Of a DNA stretch of 64,000 nt, positions 1 to 7,882 are shown piece after piece. How positions within the stretch are numbered: the stretch's first letter is position 1; every line of letters begins with the position of its first letter. Both the position numbers and the translations under genes were made by a program. The notes under the pieces were generated by a model, which had not been told where the DNA came from, searched no databases, and saw nothing but the letters and a program-made list of their open reading frames with translations. Source of the DNA: Ruegeria sp. HKCCSA071 (GTDB lineage Bacteria; Pseudomonadota; Alphaproteobacteria; Rhodobacterales; Rhodobacteraceae). Location: contig NZ_JAEDOX010000014.1 in assembly GCF_017872555.1 (NCBI RefSeq), positions 1 through 64,000 on the forward strand, in the 5' to 3' direction.

Positions 1-53
1 CTTTCGGCTGAATTACACCGGCAGCTATTCACTCTCTGTGTTCTTGAGCGTCA

Positions 54-1268
54 ATGGTCAAAGTTTGCAACAGATCCATACGAGAGTGCCTACGGTTAGG
101 CACCCGCGTCACCATGATTGAGCGCAAAGGTGACCGTTGGTCACTTGAGGTCGATGGTTCCGAAAGTTCTGAAAGTATTGAGGCCGATCTCGTTGTCGTT
201 GCAGCCGGGCTCTATTCAGAGACACCAAATGTCCCGAACATTCCCAAACGTGAAGATTTTGGAGGAGAAGTCGTTCACGTGAGCGAAATTAAAGACATAT
301 CGCAACTCAAAGGTCGTCGTGTCGCTGTAATCGGCTACGGAAAAAGTGCCACAGATATAGCGGGTTCGGCTGTGGGTGTCGCGGAAAAGGTTCACCTCGT
401 ATTCCGAACCGCACACTGGCCTGTTCCGCGCAAATTGCTGGGCGTTCTTCCCTTCAAATGGGGAATGCTGACACGCCTTGTTGCTGCTCTGATCCCTCCG
501 TATGTCAGACCCAGCCCAGTCGTGCGCGCCATCCACTCAATAGGATATCCGTTGCCCTGGCTGTTCTGGCGTGTCGTAGAACTGCTGCTCAGCACCCAGC
601 AACGATTGCGAACACAAATCGCGCGTGGTGAGACCCTGATGCCTGAGACGCCTGTCGAATTCGACGCGTTTACGGAAGTGACTATGGTTCCACGTCCGGG
701 GCTCATCGACTTTATCCGATCAGGTAAGATTTCCGCACATCGAACAGGCTTGAGTGCATTCTCTTCCAACGGGATCGACCTTGCGGACGGAGATTCTCTT
801 GAGGTCGATTGCGTGGTCTTCGGCACGGGCTGGAAGACCGGCTACCCATATCTTCCGAAGTCGATCCTCACTTCCTTGGGCGATGGACCGGATGGGTTCT
901 ATTTATACCGCCATGTCCTGCACCCCTCGGTGCCAAACCTTGCATTCGTGGGTCGGGCGTCCTCCTTCATGAGTGTGACGACCTTCGCGCTTCAGGCCAA
1001 ATGGCTTGCGGAAGTCGTTGCAGGACGTGTGCTCCTACCGAATGCTGAGGCCATGCAAAGCGATATCGATGCGCTCAAGTCCTGGAAACAATCTTGGATG
1101 CCAGAAGGGCCAGCACGTTCCGCCACACTTCTACTTCACATGTGCCACTATCACGATGAACTCTTACTCGACATGAGTGCGGACCCACTTCGCAAACGCG
1201 GTTTCCTGGCGCCGATTTCTGAGTTGATTGTGCCTTATCGTGCCTCCGACTTTCGAGACGTGGTCTAA
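54..1268 (+). CDS. flavin-containing monooxygenase, C-terminal part (5' portion missing)
   Basis: This is a 404-residue open frame resembling the NADPH-binding and C-terminal parts of flavin monooxygenases (FMO/Baeyer-Villiger type), which oxygenate nucleophilic N, S or carbonyl substrates. Seen: an FGGEVVHVSEI stretch matching the FMO fingerprint region, followed by a second Rossmann glycine motif, VIGYGKSATD (around residues 93-102), for NADPH. The N-terminal FAD-binding GxGxxG motif and roughly the first 90 residues are absent. An in-frame TGA lies at 45-47, just before the first ATG, so this ATG is not a believable native start. Either the gene continues upstream through a frameshift or it is decayed. 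The family call is firm; the substrate is unknown. Confidence 0.75.
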   Translation: MVKVCNRSIRECLRLGTRVTMIERKGDRWSLEVDGSESSESIEADLVVVAAGLYSETPNVPNIPKREDFGGEVVHVSEIKDISQLKGRRVAVIGYGKSATDIAGSAVGVAEKVHLVFRTAHWPVPRKLLGVLPFKWGMLTRLVAALIPPYVRPSPVVRAIHSIGYPLPWLFWRVVELLLSTQQRLRTQIARGETLMPETPVEFDAFTEVTMVPRPGLIDFIRSGKISAHRTGLSAFSSNGIDLADGDSLEVDCVVFGTGWKTGYPYLPKSILTSLGDGPDGFYLYRHVLHPSVPNLAFVGRASSFMSVTTFALQAKWLAEVVAGRVLLPNAEAMQSDIDALKSWKQSWMPEGPARSATLLLHMCHYHDELLLDMSADPLRKRGFLAPISELIVPYRASDFRDVV

Positions 1269-1315
1269 GCGATTTGTACGCGAAGCCCCTAATATCCTTT
1301 TGACACTTCTTTAAA

Positions 1316-3076
1316 ATGGATACGCGTGAGGATTTTTGTTTGGAACGACACCTGGCGGCCATACTCGCAGCTGATATTGTTGGCTATAGCGCGCTTGTTA
1401 GTGCGGACGAGGAAGGCACTTTACACGCGTACAAGGGTCACTTTCGAGCGCTGGAGCCGCATATCGGTTTGAATGGCGGGCGCTTGTTCAAAAAGACCGG
1501 TGACGGTTTTTTCGCAGAGTTTCCTTCGGTTGTGGATGCGGTGGCATGTGCGGAAACGATGCAGCGTCAGATGGTTGAGCGGAACGCGTCACGCGGGCAA
1601 AGCCCGGAGATGCAATTCCGTATGGGAATTCATGCGAGTGATGTTTTTGATGACGACGGTGACGTTCTTGGTGACGGCGTCAACATTGCAGCCCGGTTGG
1701 AAGGTTTGGCTCCACCTGGTGGGATCATAGTTTCAGGGCGGGTCTACGAAGACGTTATAGGTAAAGTGGATGTTTCGTTCACCGAATTGGGTCCGCAATA
1801 CCTGAAGAATATTGCGCGCCCTGTAACCGCCTACTCAGTACAGGCGGCATTCGCTACTGCACCTCCGGTAATTCAAACTCGCCCAGACAAGCCTTCGGTG
1901 GCCGTATTGGCGTTTGAAAATCTTTCGTCTGACGCAGAACAGGACTATTTCGCAGAAGGTATTACCGAAGACATTATTACCAGCTTATCCAGAGTGCCTT
2001 GGATATTCGTAGTCGCCCGAAACTCTTCTTTTTCTTACAAGGGTCTTTCGGTTGATGTGCGTCGCATCGGTCGCGAACTTGGTGTTCGCTACGTGCTGGA
2101 GGGTTCTGTTCGCGGAGCTGGTAATCGGTTGCGTGTTACTGGTCAGCTGATTGATGCGGAAACCGGGGCGCATGTCTGGGCGGATCGATACGATGGGAAG
2201 CTCGACGATATTTTTGAACTTCAGGACCAGATTACTGAAGCCGTCGTTGCTTCAATTGCGCCGGGTATTAGACAGGCGGAAATCGACCGTTCTGCGCACA
2301 AACGCCCGGACTCTCTGGGAGCATATGATCATTTCCTGCGCGCACAGGCCTTGATCTACAGGTTCAATTTCGCTGAAGCGGACGACCATTTGTCAAAAGC
2401 TCTCTCGCTCTCAAGTGAGTACCCGTTAGCCAGCGCCCTTCGAGGCTGGATCAGAACTTTGCTTTGGAACCCGGACACGCGCCCAAGCAAGGACCGATTT
2501 GACTTCGCAGTGCAGCTTGCACATGAGGTTCTAGAGGCGTCGCACGTAGACCTGGAAGCGCAAGCATATGCCGGCTACGTACTCGCATTTCTGTCAGAAG
2601 ACACCGAGTACGGCTTGTCATTGGTGGATCACGTGGTCAAAACAAGCCCAAACTGCGTTTCAGCCTGGGGCTCCAGTTGTTTACTGCATGGCCTGATGGG
2701 TGAAGCGAAAACGGCACAAGCGCATGCCAGGGAGGCCCTCCGGCTCAACCCGAATGATCCGCTGAATTACCGGGTCTATATGGGAGTCAGCCTATCGCAA
2801 ATTGCAGAAGAGAATTGGCACGGTCTAAAAGAAACAGCCCAAAAAATGCGTGCATTTCATAACACTGTGACGGTGTTCCGCCTGAACGAACTTGTCGCAG
2901 AGATGGCTCTCGGCAATGTGGAGCGAGCCAAAGAACTTGCGCGTATTCACATGTCGCGGGAACCTGATTTTAGCGTTTCAATGTTTCGGGAAATGCGCGC
3001 TCGTATCTCAATTGCAAAGCCGGAGATCTATGACGCGTTTTACACGATGCTGGCAGCCGCATGCATTCCTGATTAG
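1316..3076 (+). CDS. class III adenylate/guanylate cyclase with TolB-like and TPR regions
   Basis: This is a 586-residue protein. Residues ~10-170 are a class III nucleotide cyclase domain: metal-binding aspartates at D20 (LAADIVGYSAL) and D63 (KKTGDGFFAEF), and the transition-state pair N123/R127 in GDGVNIAAR. All of these are present, so activity is plausible. Residues ~190-310 are a TolB/FlgO-like domain (PSVAVLAFENLSSD, then YFAEGITEDIITSLSR). The remaining ~270 residues are TPR-like helices. No transmembrane segment is evident. This architecture is common and multi-copy in rhizobia and roseobacters and is thought to give cAMP from an unknown input. The ATG at 1316 is the assigned start; a TTG near 1340 would give the more usual short N-terminus. 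It stands alone 47 bp after the monooxygenase. Confidence 0.88.
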   Translation: MDTREDFCLERHLAAILAADIVGYSALVSADEEGTLHAYKGHFRALEPHIGLNGGRLFKKTGDGFFAEFPSVVDAVACAETMQRQMVERNASRGQSPEMQFRMGIHASDVFDDDGDVLGDGVNIAARLEGLAPPGGIIVSGRVYEDVIGKVDVSFTELGPQYLKNIARPVTAYSVQAAFATAPPVIQTRPDKPSVAVLAFENLSSDAEQDYFAEGITEDIITSLSRVPWIFVVARNSSFSYKGLSVDVRRIGRELGVRYVLEGSVRGAGNRLRVTGQLIDAETGAHVWADRYDGKLDDIFELQDQITEAVVASIAPGIRQAEIDRSAHKRPDSLGAYDHFLRAQALIYRFNFAEADDHLSKALSLSSEYPLASALRGWIRTLLWNPDTRPSKDRFDFAVQLAHEVLEASHVDLEAQAYAGYVLAFLSEDTEYGLSLVDHVVKTSPNCVSAWGSSCLLHGLMGEAKTAQAHAREALRLNPNDPLNYRVYMGVSLSQIAEENWHGLKETAQKMRAFHNTVTVFRLNELVAEMALGNVERAKELARIHMSREPDFSVSMFREMRARISIAKPEIYDAFYTMLAAACIPD

Positions 3077-3399
3077 CGCCACCAATTGCAGATCAGCTGC
3101 CAGTGATCGAAAGCGAGCAGCACATGGAGTAGCAATTTGTCACTATTGGTGGGATATCCGCTTGGGGCTGAGTGCTTCCAAAGCGACAAAGGGCGCTTCT
3201 ATGAGCACCGCTGACACTTTCAAACAAACCCAAGGGTGCCCGCAGCTCGCTGCGTGAGCGAAAAGTCGACATGTGACGGCAGATATCTATAGCCTCAACT
3301 GGCTTGGTCAGAGGTTCGGCAGAAAAGGGGCAGACCTGACGCAGCTTTGTAGCAAGTATAGGGTGAAGCAAACTAACCAAAGGAGAAACTACAGGGGTC
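3077..3399. other. 323-bp gap without a recognisable gene
   Basis: This is intergenic sequence between the cyclase and the thpR fragment. Frames on both strands give only low-complexity translations that resemble no family I know. No convincing terminator hairpin was seen. The final 30 bases contain an AAAGGAG run that may belong to the leader of the thpR remnant. Confidence 0.5.
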
Positions 3400-3660
3400 A
3401 TGCGGTCATTTGTTGCTATATCGCTTAGCGGCGAGGCAAAAGAAGATTTTGCACGTGCGCAGCGCGTACTGACAGTTGGCCGACCGGTACTGGAGGACAA
3501 CTTGCATCTGACCCTAGTCTTTCTGGATGATCAGCCCGAGGAGATTTTGGAGGCATTGCATGAAGAACTTCTGGCTCTTTCAGCCCCAAGCTTCAGACCT
3601 GCGAGAAATCGTTGTGCGATAGCGCCAATGAGCGAACCCCCAACCCAAATCGCGCCATAA
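3400..3660 (+). pseudogene. thpR: RNA 2',3'-cyclic phosphodiesterase (ThpR/LigT) fragment
   Basis: The first ~66 residues are a clear 2H-phosphoesterase N-terminus: MRSFVAISLSG, then NLHLTLVFLDD carrying the first HxT motif (H36, T38). Intact ThpR is about 180-190 residues with a second HxT motif. Here the reading frame leaves the family around position 3597, just after LLALSAPSF, and ends at 3660 with unrelated residues, so the second catalytic motif is missing. The 20 or so terminal residues are antisense readthrough of the neighbouring DUF2182 gene. It therefore reads as a truncated, non-functional remnant created by a recombination or deletion at about 3597-3612. Confidence 0.8.
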
Positions 3661-3986
3661 CCAATGACAAGGGCCAGCGCCTCCGTGGGGCGCGCTGCGC
3701 CTGCATGTCCAAGTTCAAGAAATACCCGCAATGTCGGCACAAAGGTTGGCATCATCATTGCCGCGGCCATGATCAACCACATCGCAAAGAGAGCGCCAAG
3801 GCCAGTGTTTATGGCCCCGCCGCACAACGCGCGCCAAAGGTCGCGCGGCACCCCGGACAAGGGCGACGTCATTGTCATGAAGAATAAAGCGGCCCATGCG
3901 CTCAGAACGATTACAAAGAACGCAATCCACACAATTGCGGTTCCAGCTTTTGGATGATTGAGACTGATCTGTAGCTTGGAAATCAT
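3531..3986 (-). pseudogene. DUF2182 integral membrane protein, C-terminally truncated
   Basis: This is a 151-residue frame starting with an ATGA overlap with the upstream FAD oxidoreductase. Residues ~15-125 hold hydrophobic segments and the DUF2182 hallmark FAMWLIMAAAMMMPT (residues 68-81), followed by the second conserved segment IGYGAIWVGGSL. DUF2182 proteins are predicted metal-binding membrane proteins of about 250 residues. From residue ~126 the sequence is simply the antisense of the thpR fragment, so the C-terminal half is lost. Whether the truncated product is made or does anything is unknown. The position as last gene of a catabolic operon suggests co-transcription with the FAD oxidoreductases. 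Confidence 0.72.
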
Positions 3987-5302
3987 CCCGCCGCCCCAAG
4001 TATCCGACCGGCGATTCCTGCCATCCCTTGCTGCTGCAGCACGCCGGCCAAAGTCTCACCGTTCACATTCTGGACCCGCAAAGCGCCCTCCAGTGCCATC
4101 GCGGCAGCAACGCCTGTCGCCTGCCCCATCGCCATGCATTGCGGCATGCCCCGAACCGAGGCAAAGGCCACCGGATCGGCACAGATGAGGCGACCGGCGA
4201 ACAGCAGATTCTCGATAGTTTCGGGGACCAGCGCGCGGAACGGGATGGTGTAGTAGGCACCCTGGTCGACGGCGGCCTCATGGGTCATCTCGGCGCTGTC
4301 GCGCATCACATCGTCGATCGGGTTGTCGCAGGCGACGATGCCGTCCGCGAACCTGGTTCCCCCGGCGATGTCCTCTCCGGTGATGCGATAGAGCGCTTGC
4401 AGCTTTCGGGTTTCGCGCACGCCAACGGTCGGGCCGAGCCCCCACATCTGCGCATCCTGGAAGCCAGGCACATCCTCGACCAGAAAGCGCGCCACCTGAT
4501 GGCAGCGGCGCCGGCCCTCCTGCGTGGCGCGAGCGATGACCGCCGGGTCGGTGCCGTCGACGCCCCGGATGGTCACGGTGTTGCAGAACACGGTACCGGG
4601 GTGGAAGCCACGCATCAGGTAGAGCTTGTGCAGATCGGGGTGCAGCCGTCCTTCGGCGATGCCTTGGGCAGCGAAGCGGCGGAAATAGGGGTCGCCTTCG
4701 GCAAAGACGGCCTCCGTGTCGACGCCGACCATGTGAAAAGTCAGGCTGACCGCCATCATGTTGCCCCGGTCGTCTCCCAAGGTGTAGGGAACACCAGCGC
4801 GCGCGGACAGATCGCCATCGCCGGAACAATCGATCACCATGCGCGGGAGAAAGCGCAACGGCCCCAGTCTGTCTTGCGCTGATACCGCGCCGATGCGCTT
4901 GCCGGCCATTTCGGGTAGGCCGCAGAACGTGTTCAGGTGCAGGATGACGCCCGCCTGATCCAGCATGTCGAACATGACCAGTGTCGCAGTCTCGTGGTCG
5001 TATTGAACCTCGGCGCCGAAGTTTTCCAGCGCGCAAGGACGGACCTCGGCAGCGGGCGGCGTCATTGCTGACAGCCAGCCCGTCAGCTCAGCAAAGATGC
5101 CGCCGATGCTGTAGCCCAGAGGATAGCCGCCGCCCCAGGGCATGCCGGGGCAGGAGGCCATGACCCCGCCGATCTTGGGCCCGGCCTCGATCAGGCGGAC
5201 GCGCAGCCCCTCTCGGGCCGCGGCAAGCGCCGCCGCGAAACCGGCGGTGCCGCCACCCACCACCAACACATCAGTTTCGATCTCACGGATCGGCTCTGCC
5301 AT
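3983..5302 (-). CDS. FAD-dependent oxidoreductase (PF12831 type), copy 2
   Basis: This is a 439-residue soluble flavoprotein. The N-terminal dinucleotide-binding motif is VVGGGTAGFAA (GGGTAG at 16-21), followed by the IGG and CPGMPWGGG region typical of the FAD_oxidored family. An internal MVIDCSGDGDLSARAG segment is the second FAD contact. It is a paralogue of the gene just upstream: both carry a conserved ETRK/DTRK block (GVRETRKLQALYRITGEDI here). Spacing is 2 bp to that gene and 4 bp overlap with the DUF2182 remnant, so this is one operon. The reaction is unknown; tandem FAD oxidoreductases beside a GcvT/DmdA-like protein suggest oxidation or demethylation of a methylated or amine-bearing substrate (inference). 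Confidence 0.85.
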   Translation of the reverse strand: MAEPIREIETDVLVVGGGTAGFAAALAAAREGLRVRLIEAGPKIGGVMASCPGMPWGGGYPLGYSIGGIFAELTGWLSAMTPPAAEVRPCALENFGAEVQYDHETATLVMFDMLDQAGVILHLNTFCGLPEMAGKRIGAVSAQDRLGPLRFLPRMVIDCSGDGDLSARAGVPYTLGDDRGNMMAVSLTFHMVGVDTEAVFAEGDPYFRRFAAQGIAEGRLHPDLHKLYLMRGFHPGTVFCNTVTIRGVDGTDPAVIARATQEGRRRCHQVARFLVEDVPGFQDAQMWGLGPTVGVRETRKLQALYRITGEDIAGGTRFADGIVACDNPIDDVMRDSAEMTHEAAVDQGAYYTIPFRALVPETIENLLFAGRLICADPVAFASVRGMPQCMAMGQATGVAAAMALEGALRVQNVNGETLAGVLQQQGMAGIAGRILGAAG

Positions 5303-5304
5303 GG

Positions 5305-6666
5305 TCAGGCGATCCTCACGCCCTGGCGGAGCAGTTCAGCCTGAACCCCAGCCATATCCACCTGCGCCACATCGCAGCCTGCCTTGACCGCCAGTGCTGC
5401 GGCCACGCCCGTGCCCTGCCCGGCGACCGCGCAGCAGGCCATGTTGCGCGTCGCGGCATGGGCGATCCGGTCGCCGCCGATGGCGCGGCCCGCCACCAGC
5501 AGGCCCTTGACCTTGCCGGGCAGCATCGCCCGGTACGGTATCTGCATGTAGCGTCCGGTGGTCGGGATGATCAGCACGCCATAACCGTCGATGAATTCCG
5601 GATAGATGCCGATGGAATCCTCGAACCGGCCCTGCTGGCGCACGTCGGTTTCCGTCATGTTGTAGACGGCACGGATCTTGCGTGTGTCGCGAATGCCGAT
5701 GGTCATGCCAAAGTTGCGCAGTCGCGCGCCGGCGCAGCCTGGCATGAACCGGCGCAGCGCCTCGATAGCCAGAACGGCCTGATGGCGGCCTTCGATCTCG
5801 CCCTTCGTCATACTGTCGGGATCGGTGCCGTCGATCCCGGCGAGGTGGACGAGGTTCATGTATGTCAGCTCGCCCGTGTCATGCATAGCGCCCCAAGTGC
5901 CCGCGATGGTGTTCAGATGCGGCGGTATCACACCCTCTTCGATTGCCTTGGCGAAGGGTTTCTTGAGGAAGGGAGAGAACATTTCGACTTCTTTCCCATC
6001 GGTTTCGACCGTCCATTCGCCGGTGGACCAGTCCTTGTAGGTCTGCGGATCGCGACGCACCTCGGCCATGAAAGCGGCCTTGTCCACACCGGCAAGGTGG
6101 AACATGACGCTGGCCGCCTGCATCTCCTCGACCGGGGTCTTGGCGGTCGGCGCGCCCGCGCGATGGGCCACGTCGGCGTCGCCCGTGGCGTCGATCACGA
6201 CACCGGCCAGGATCGCCTCGCGTCCGGCCTTGGATTCCACAATGATCCCGGCGATCCGGTCGCCGTCCATCACCGGGGCGACGAAGTGGCGGTGCAACAT
6301 ACCGTGGATTCCGGCCTCCTCCACCAGCCGGTCGGCCACCAGCTTGAAGCCCTCGCTGTCGATTTCATAGCTCAGCGACTGGCTTTCGGGCACGGCGGCG
6401 CCCATGTCACGAGCACGATCCTCGAATTCGCGTCCGATGCCGCCTGCCTCGACAGTCGCTTCGTGGCGGTACCAGGCAAAGCCTTCGACACCGACGACCG
6501 TGATGTTGCCGCCGAAACAGCCGAACCGTTCGACCAGACAGACCTCGACCCCGGCCCGGGCAGCTGCCAAGGCTGCGGCAAGCCCCCCGGGGCCGGATCC
6601 GACCACAAGCACGTCCGTATTGTGGATGACCGGCGTCTGCCGGGCGGGTTCCGTGATGACAGTCAT
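5305..6666 (-). CDS. FAD-dependent oxidoreductase (PF12831 type), copy 1
   Basis: This is a 453-residue flavoprotein with the motif VLVVGSGPGGLAAALAAARA (GSGPGG at 23-28), then ERFGCFGGN, and the second FAD motif GVVIDATGDADVAHRAGAP. It shares the family block GIRDTRKIRAVYNM with the downstream paralogue. I start it at the ATG at 6666, preceded by GAGGGCAAC as ribosome-binding site; a longer frame reaches 6693 but would overlap the upstream gene by 20 bp. The ATG lies 8 bp after the stop of the aminomethyltransferase. No signal peptide is seen, so the enzyme is cytoplasmic. The substrate cannot be read from sequence. Confidence 0.86.
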   Translation of the reverse strand: MTVITEPARQTPVIHNTDVLVVGSGPGGLAAALAAARAGVEVCLVERFGCFGGNITVVGVEGFAWYRHEATVEAGGIGREFEDRARDMGAAVPESQSLSYEIDSEGFKLVADRLVEEAGIHGMLHRHFVAPVMDGDRIAGIIVESKAGREAILAGVVIDATGDADVAHRAGAPTAKTPVEEMQAASVMFHLAGVDKAAFMAEVRRDPQTYKDWSTGEWTVETDGKEVEMFSPFLKKPFAKAIEEGVIPPHLNTIAGTWGAMHDTGELTYMNLVHLAGIDGTDPDSMTKGEIEGRHQAVLAIEALRRFMPGCAGARLRNFGMTIGIRDTRKIRAVYNMTETDVRQQGRFEDSIGIYPEFIDGYGVLIIPTTGRYMQIPYRAMLPGKVKGLLVAGRAIGGDRIAHAATRNMACCAVAGQGTGVAAALAVKAGCDVAQVDMAGVQAELLRQGVRIA

Positions 6667-6673
6667 GTTGCCC

Positions 6674-7777
6674 TCAGAGGAATGGCAATTCACACAGAGT
6701 TCCTTCGACGGATCCGGCCGCGCGCCTTACGACGACCCGGTCACCGGGTTTTGCAGAGGTCGCCACAAGCGCGAACCCGATGTTTTTCTTCATGCGGTAG
6801 GACCAGACACAGGTGGTCATGTCGCCAATGCGCGTGCCATCCATGTCGATGTCATTCCACGTGAACTCCGCCTTGACCGGTTCCGAGTTGTCCATGACCA
6901 CACCCAATTGATGCCGTTTCGGACCCTCAGCCGCGATCCGGCGTAACGCCTCGATCCCGACCGTGTCGTCAGGCACATCAAGGTCTACAAACTTGCCCAT
7001 CCGGACCTCGAACGGATTGGTCTGCCCGTCCGAGTCGCCGCCATATGAGACCAACCCGCTTTCGACACGTTCGCACCAGTTGGGGTTGCCTGGCCCGATG
7101 CCGTGGGGCTGTCCGGCTTCCTTGACGATGTTCCAGAGCTCAGTGCCTTTGGTGCCATCCATCAGGTAAATTTCGAACCCGCCCTGCTTGGACCAGCCGG
7201 ACCGGGCCACCGCCACGGGGATTCCGTCGATCTCTGTCTCGCGGAACCAGAAATATTTCAGGTCGCGAACCCAGTCGCCGAAGATCGAGGCGACGACGGT
7301 TTCCGCCTTTGGCCCCTGCACTGCGAGGGGCGACACGTCCGGTTCGCTCACCTCGACTTTCAGACCGCGCTCGCGCGCGATGGCCTCGGCCCAGAACCAG
7401 ATGTTGCTGTCGGCGATGGACAGCCAATAGCGGTCTTCGTCCAGCTTCAGCAGGATGGGGTCATTGATCAAGACGCCTTGGTGATTGCACAGGGGGACAT
7501 ACTTGCCTTGCCCGATCTTGCATTTCGACAGATCACGGGGCGCAAGGATCTGCGCCAGCCGCCCTGCGTCGGGGCCTTTCAACTGCACCTGGCGTTCAAC
7601 CGCCACGTCCCACATCGAGACGCCGTTGATGATGCGCCAATATTCCTCTTCGGGGTGGCCATAAGAGGTGGGCATCAGCATGTGGTTGTACGTCGTCATG
7701 GCACAGACGCCGTCAGCAAGCGTCGCCTCGTAGAAGGGAGAAGGACGCAGACGTGTGGAAGGCGAGATCAAGAACAT
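6674..7777 (-). CDS. DmdA-like / GcvT-family aminomethyltransferase
   Basis: This is a 367-residue folate-dependent methyltransferase-fold protein. Residues ~25-250 are the GCV_T domain and ~270-365 the C-terminal barrel. Blocks typical of the DMSP demethylase DmdA are visible: YNHMLMPTSY, VERQVQLKGPDA, LAPRDLSKCKIGQGKYVPL, INDPILLKL and EVSEPDVSPLAVQGPKA. Length also matches DmdA (about 365-370). DmdA moves a methyl group from DMSP to tetrahydrofolate, but DmdA-like clades with other substrates are common and cannot be told apart here without a tree. The partners (two FAD oxidoreductases, a peptide-type importer, a thiolase, a CoA ligase) are not a standard dmd neighbourhood, so I do not call it dmdA. 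Transcribed after the binding protein, across a stem-loop. Confidence 0.8.
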   Translation of the reverse strand: MFLISPSTRLRPSPFYEATLADGVCAMTTYNHMLMPTSYGHPEEEYWRIINGVSMWDVAVERQVQLKGPDAGRLAQILAPRDLSKCKIGQGKYVPLCNHQGVLINDPILLKLDEDRYWLSIADSNIWFWAEAIARERGLKVEVSEPDVSPLAVQGPKAETVVASIFGDWVRDLKYFWFRETEIDGIPVAVARSGWSKQGGFEIYLMDGTKGTELWNIVKEAGQPHGIGPGNPNWCERVESGLVSYGGDSDGQTNPFEVRMGKFVDLDVPDDTVGIEALRRIAAEGPKRHQLGVVMDNSEPVKAEFTWNDIDMDGTRIGDMTTCVWSYRMKKNIGFALVATSAKPGDRVVVRRAAGSVEGTLCELPFL

Positions 7778-7812
7778 GTTTGCCCCGGTTGTTGAGTGGA
7801 AGGGAAACGAAA

Positions 7813-7840
7813 GGCCGCCGATCCGGGTGGACCGGCGGCC
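7813..7840 (-). terminator. strong stem-loop between binding protein and aminomethyltransferase genes
   Basis: Arms 7813-7824 and 7829-7840 pair over 12 positions with a single mismatch (a G-U pair on one strand), around a four-base loop. Read on the minus strand it is followed by TTTCGTTT. It lies 42 bp downstream of the binding-protein stop codon, where a partial terminator or RNA-stabilising hairpin would raise binding-protein mRNA relative to the downstream enzymes. Confidence 0.7.
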
Positions 7841-7882
7841 AGGAGTCAGTCGGCATATGCCTCTGACAGGGAGGATGTTGGC

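Noticed and set aside
3093-3500. 135-codon minus-strand frame across the thpR start
   Set aside because: No recognisable motif, poor codon pattern, overlaps the thpR N-terminus antisense.
4028-4882. 284-codon plus-strand frame opposite FAD oxidoreductase copy 2
   Set aside because: Composition typical of an antisense frame; no motif.
5458-6864. 468-codon open frame on the plus strand opposite FAD oxidoreductase copy 1
   Set aside because: GC-rich antisense shadow. The minus strand carries clear FAD motifs and operon structure; the plus translation is rich in His, Arg and Asp and matches nothing known.
6674-7777. Assignment as dmdA proper
   Set aside because: DmdA-like blocks are present, but DmdA-like clades of unknown substrate are common and the neighbourhood is not that of dmdA; naming it would overstate the evidence.
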